Shown here piece by piece: positions 60,771 through 64,000 of a DNA stretch of 64,000 nucleotides. How positions within the stretch are numbered: the first letter of the stretch is position 1; every line of letters begins with the position of its first letter. The DNA is from Haloferula helveola (GTDB taxonomy: Bacteria; Verrucomicrobiota; Verrucomicrobiia; Verrucomicrobiales; Akkermansiaceae). The position numbers and the translations under genes are program-made. The stretch spans positions 2,604,001-2,668,000 of the forward strand of contig NZ_AP024702.1 in NCBI RefSeq assembly GCF_037076345.1, given 5' to 3'. A model generated the notes under the pieces. The model was not told the origin of the DNA, made no database searches, and was given only the letters and a program-made list of their open reading frames with translations.

Positions 60771-61364
60771 TTACTCCTCGGGTGACTCGACAAGCTCCGC
60801 CGACCACTTCCAGCTGTGGGCCTTCACGTTGATCGCCTCGCCCTCGACCTTGGTGCCGGTCAGCGGCGCTGTCTTGGTCGCGTAGGCGTCGTTGACCTCG
60901 AGCACCAGCACCGGTGGGCCGTCCGCCCGGCTCTCCACCCGCCAGCGATCGTTGTCGAAGGTGGTGTTGTTGGGGCTGTTGTCCTTGAGCCGCCCGTCGG
61001 CCAGGAACTCGATCGTGTAGGTCGATCCCTCGCCTTCGGTCAGTTTCCAAACTGTTCCGACGAGCGGCTCGAGCAGCGCCTGGACCCTGATGTGGCGTGC
61101 GCGCATCCGGATCTCCGGGTGCTCGCTTTCCATCGCGGCGTCCAAAGCGGCCGATGCGTCCTCAGCCATCGCGATCAATGCCTCGGTCGCCTCGACCCGG
61201 CGGGGGAACGACTCGTCACCGAGTTGGGCGATCCAGTCCTCCACGGAGCGGGCTCCGGCCTCGGGCTTCGCCGGAGGGGTCTGCTGCGCGATCGAAACCG
61301 AAAAGAACGCTCCGACGCAGCCGACGGCGGCGATCCACGCACGGATGATGGGGGCGTTGCGCAT
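60771..61364 (-). CDS. Hypothetical secreted protein
   Basis: 197 residues from the ATG at 61364. Signal peptide MRNAPIIRAWIAAVGCVGAF. The helical first half (VEDWIAQLGDESFPRRVEAT, AEDASAALDAAMESEHPEIR) looks like a short HEAT-type or armadillo-like segment, and the second is a small beta domain (TYTIEFLADGRLKDNSPNNT, WRVESRADGPPVLVLEVND). No family recognised. It is upstream of the DM13 gene on the same strand and may be in its operon. Confidence 0.6.
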   Translation of the reverse strand: MRNAPIIRAWIAAVGCVGAFFSVSIAQQTPPAKPEAGARSVEDWIAQLGDESFPRRVEATEALIAMAEDASAALDAAMESEHPEIRMRARHIRVQALLEPLVGTVWKLTEGEGSTYTIEFLADGRLKDNSPNNTTFDNDRWRVESRADGPPVLVLEVNDAYATKTAPLTGTKVEGEAINVKAHSWKWSAELVESPEE

Positions 61365-61508
61365 GTCCGGGGATCGGGTTCGACGATGGCGGGGAAAGCA
61401 GTCACCGGTCGGCGGTGATCCAGCCGTGATGCACGGCCCGTGCCGATTTCCCAACGGACAAATCTGGCACAACTCCGGGAGAATTCCGAGAACCTTCTGT
61501 TCGGGGCC

Positions 61509-62297
61509 CTAGCGCCGGCGGCGAAGAAAAACCGCCACTCCCGCGAGGCCGATCAGGGCACAGGTCGAGGGCTCGGGAATCGGGGTCACGGTGTAGCCTG
61601 CCAAAATCGCTCCGCCGAATCCGCCGCTGACTCCCCCGAAGGTCAGGGTCAGGTCATCGGTGGCGGACGTCGTCGTGACATCGATGTTGTAGGTGAACGC
61701 GGAACCACTCGATCCGTAGGCGGCGACGGTGCTCCCGAGCGTGCCGATCTGTGGCGACGTCGTGGTGAACTCGGTGGTGGAACCGCCGTCGAAGCTGACG
61801 TCCATGTCGAACACGCGGTTGTTCTCCGAGTGTCCCATGTAGAGCGTGATCTCGTACTGGCCGATGCCGAGATCGTTGAAGGTCATCTGCCAGATGTTGG
61901 CTTCGTTGGGTGCGAAGTTTCCGTACGATCCGTGGGCAGTCGTGCCGTCGAAGGTGTAGTTCGAGACATTGCCCTGGCCTCCGATGGTATCGGTGCCGGT
62001 CGTGCCTTCGGTGAGGGTGACCGTGCCGATGGTGGAGGCGCCGCTGACCGTCGAGAGAACGGTCCCTCCGTTGTTCGATACGGTTCCGAAGCTCGTGTTG
62101 CTGTAGGACGCTCCGGCTCCTCCGAGATTGCTGTCGAAGAATCCGCCGGCGACGCTGATGTAACCCCAGTCCGCCGTTCCGGCCGTGTTGACCGCCCCGC
62201 TGGTCACCCCGGAAAAGGAACTGCTGTTGACCGTGATGGCGGCACCCGCGACCCCGGCGGAGACGGCGATGGCTGCGAGAGTGAACCGGAGATGCAT
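61509..62297 (-). CDS. PEP-CTERM sorting domain protein 3
   Basis: 262 residues from the ATG at 62297, with signal peptide MHLRFTLAAIAVSAGVAGAA. The body is rich in Ser, Thr, Gly and Asn (GTADWGYISVAGGFFDSNLG, GTTGTDTIGGQGNVSNYTFD, MTFNDLGIGQYEITLYMGHS) and is a typical beta-sandwich. The end is IPEPSTCALIGLAGVAVFLRRRR, a complete PEP-CTERM signal. It is divergent from the phospholipase D lipoprotein over 197 bp. Confidence 0.9.
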   Translation of the reverse strand: MHLRFTLAAIAVSAGVAGAAITVNSSSFSGVTSGAVNTAGTADWGYISVAGGFFDSNLGGAGASYSNTSFGTVSNNGGTVLSTVSGASTIGTVTLTEGTTGTDTIGGQGNVSNYTFDGTTAHGSYGNFAPNEANIWQMTFNDLGIGQYEITLYMGHSENNRVFDMDVSFDGGSTTEFTTTSPQIGTLGSTVAAYGSSGSAFTYNIDVTTTSATDDLTLTFGGVSGGFGGAILAGYTVTPIPEPSTCALIGLAGVAVFLRRRR

Positions 62298-62494
62298 GTG
62301 CGTTGATTCGGCAAACTCGGAAGGCGGGGGCTTTCCGAACACGGGAAACTCGGAAATCACCGGATCGGTGACAAGCAGTTCTTCGTCCGGGCCGGGATTG
62401 AGGAGCCCGATGACCCTGACGAACCCGGTTCTCAGGGTGTAACCTTCTCCTCCCGATCCGGATTCGATGGGTGAACCCCTCTCGTTTCCGGAAA

Positions 62495-63928
62495 ATGAAG
62501 AACGAATCCGCGACCTCTCCCACCACTTTGGTGCTGCTCGGCCTTTTGGGCATGGCGGCGTGCTCCTGCACTTCGATGCGGAGTCAGCGTCTCCAGGCCA
62601 GCGAGACGGGCACCGCGACCGCGATGCTCGGGCAGACGGCATTCCGCGCCACGGCGGTTGCGACGGTCCGCCAGCCGGTCAGTTCCACCGCGACGGCCTT
62701 CTCCTCGTTCTGGCACCGGACGCGCGGCTTGGTGGAGGGAAGTGCTCCGGTGGCGATGACCTGGAACGCGATCCCGACCGCCCGTCCCGGAAGTGAAGCG
62801 TTCGAACACTTTCTCGATCAGCAGGGACTTCCAGCTCGCGAACTCGGAAGCATCAAGTGCCTGGTCGACGGCCCGGGATTCTTCGATGAACTCGACCGGC
62901 AACTTGCGGGCGCCCGCGAGTCGGTCGACGTTCAGGTTTACATCTTCGACAATGACGACATCGGCGTGAAGTACGCCCGCAAGCTCGCTGACAAGGCGGA
63001 GAGCGTTCCGGTACGGGTGATGTTCGACGACATGGGAACGAACACCGCGATGATGTCGGCCCCGCGCACCCCCGCGCCGGACCGGTTCTCGCCGCCTGCG
63101 GACATGGGCAGCTTCCTCAAGCGGGGAACCGAGATCGAAGTGCGGCGCACGCTCAATCCGTGGCTGGCGGCGGACCATACCAAGTTGCTCCTCTTCGACA
63201 ACCGCACGGCGATCATCGGTGGCATGAACATCGGTCGAGAGTACTTCTCCGAGTGGCACGACCTGATGATCCGGGTCGAGGGTCCGATCGTCGGCAGCCT
63301 CGCCCGCGATTTCCAGAGCTCATGGAGGAAAGCCGGGCCGTGGGGAGACTTCGCGGTTTTCAAGCCACGCCAAGAGATCCGCTGGCCTGTGGCCGGAAAG
63401 AACGATGTGCCGCTCCGAATCTTGCGGACCGATGTGGCTGCCGGCCGTTCCGAGGTGCTCAAGGCGTCGATCGCCGCGATGCATGCCAGCCGCGATCGGA
63501 TCTGGATCGAGAATCCGTATTTCTCTTCGGACCGTCTGGTCAGGGCGGCACAGGACGCGGCGCGCAGGGGTGTGGATGTGCGGGTAATCTTCCCGGCCGA
63601 GAACGACTCGCAGCTGATGGAGGTCTCGAACCTTGCGACTGCAAGAGATCTGATTGCGGCCGGAGTGAAGGTCTACCACTACCCGCGCATGACGCATCTC
63701 AAGGCAATGATCTGCGACGACTGGGCGACGGTCGGGTCTGCCAACCTCGACATCCTCAGCATGCGGCTGAATCGCGAACTGAACCTCGCCTTCTCGGACC
63801 GCCGCAGTGTCGACCACCTCGCGGACTCGATCTTCCTTCCCGACTTCAAGCGCTCGAAGCGGATCCGGCTCAAGGATGCCGAGCGTCCGATGTCGGATCT
63901 GGCCGAAATGATCGCGGACCAGCTGTAG
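62495..63928 (+). CDS. Phospholipase D/cardiolipin-synthase-like lipoprotein
   Basis: 477 residues from the ATG at 62495; a GTG at 62471 is in frame and would lengthen it by 8. The N-terminus MKNESATSPTTLVLLGLLGM then AACSCTS gives a lipobox (MAAC). Two HKD motifs are complete: HTKLLLFDNRTAIIGGMNIG and HLKAMICDDWATVGSANLD. Unlike the cls gene at 22081 it has no membrane helices, so it acts outside the cytoplasm. Substrate could be phospholipid or another phosphodiester. Confidence 0.88.
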   Translation: MKNESATSPTTLVLLGLLGMAACSCTSMRSQRLQASETGTATAMLGQTAFRATAVATVRQPVSSTATAFSSFWHRTRGLVEGSAPVAMTWNAIPTARPGSEAFEHFLDQQGLPARELGSIKCLVDGPGFFDELDRQLAGARESVDVQVYIFDNDDIGVKYARKLADKAESVPVRVMFDDMGTNTAMMSAPRTPAPDRFSPPADMGSFLKRGTEIEVRRTLNPWLAADHTKLLLFDNRTAIIGGMNIGREYFSEWHDLMIRVEGPIVGSLARDFQSSWRKAGPWGDFAVFKPRQEIRWPVAGKNDVPLRILRTDVAAGRSEVLKASIAAMHASRDRIWIENPYFSSDRLVRAAQDAARRGVDVRVIFPAENDSQLMEVSNLATARDLIAAGVKVYHYPRMTHLKAMICDDWATVGSANLDILSMRLNRELNLAFSDRRSVDHLADSIFLPDFKRSKRIRLKDAERPMSDLAEMIADQL

Positions 63929-63941
63929 TCCGGCTTGTCGG

Positions 63942-64000
63942 TCAGGCGAGCACCGCGAAACAGCATCCGTACCACAGACAGAGGCAGAGGATGATCTGGC
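63942..64000 (-). CDS. C-terminal tail of a membrane protein (5' part beyond window)
   Basis: On the minus strand from the right edge an open frame reads QIILCLCLWYGCCFAVLA and ends at a TGA at 63942-63944. A hydrophobic, Cys-rich tail like this is consistent with the end of a membrane protein. Only 18 residues are visible, so the call is tentative. Confidence 0.35.
   Translation of the reverse strand, partial: QIILCLCLWYGCCFAVLA

Overview
The window looks like a chromosomal segment of a Verrucomicrobia bacterium (Verrucomicrobiae, something like the Haloferula/Luteolibacter/Roseibacillus group). The assignment is inferred from gene content: three PEP-CTERM surface proteins, four S1-type sulfatases, a DUF1800 protein, a DUF1552/DUF1592 pair, PQQ-like propeller proteins, a giant protein of autotransporter-associated beta-strand repeats, an SHD1-like protein and many secreted or lipoprotein genes. 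The DNA is GC-rich by eye. No rRNA, tRNA, CRISPR array or prophage was seen. Almost every gene with a recognisable N-terminus carries a signal peptide, lipobox, Tat motif or membrane segment, so this is an envelope and secretion region.

Layout. 1-5.3 kb (minus): the 5' portion of a very large DUF1800 protein with calcium-binding thrombospondin-3-like repeats, then a PEP-CTERM protein. 5.4-11.1 kb: tandem UspA protein, small lipoprotein, DUF4832-like protein, two zinc-ribbon proteins, one complete IS5-family element (8984-9843), a small membrane protein, a VOC protein and a DUF2809 membrane protein. 11.1-22.0 kb: polysaccharide block with two PQQ-like propeller paralogues, two sulfatases, an SHD1-like protein, an RluA-type pseudouridine synthase with no obvious start codon, and a PL8-like polysaccharide lyase lipoprotein divergent from a sulfatase. 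22.1-31.5 kb: cardiolipin synthase, the 2046-residue beta-strand-repeat protein and a convergent beta-helix protein.

31.7-48.1 kb: CPBP protease, alpha/beta-hydrolase, a protein with a duplicated DWFI-YW module, the DUF1552 and DUF1592 genes separated by an AT-richer orphan gene and hairpin repeats, a GYF-LRR membrane protein, a DUF900-type lipoprotein hydrolase, a short BLUF photoreceptor, a third sulfatase, a DUF2188 protein, a glycine-rich Tim44/zinc-ribbon/TerB protein and an amidase-like lipoprotein. 48.1-64 kb: PEP-CTERM protein, SASA-type esterase, sulfamidase-like sulfatase, papain-like peptidase with EF-hand loops, GT8 glycosyltransferase, an operon of a transglutaminase-like and a thioredoxin-like protein with similar C-terminal modules, a beta-barrel candidate, a Tat-exported xylose-isomerase-like protein, a DM13 membrane protein, a third PEP-CTERM protein and a phospholipase D lipoprotein.

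How it works together (inference): the sulfatases, PL8-like lyase, esterase and sugar isomerase-like protein fit stepwise breakdown of sulfated, acetylated polysaccharides outside the cytoplasm. The formylglycine-generating enzyme the sulfatases need and the exosortase the PEP-CTERM proteins need are not in the window. The rest is a large set of surface proteins of unknown role. I found no clear candidate for a wholly new defence or mobile system. The most unusual items are the duplicated DWFI-YW protein, the Tim44/TerB fusion, the paired C-terminal-module operon, the giant repeat protein and the family of large intergenic hairpins.
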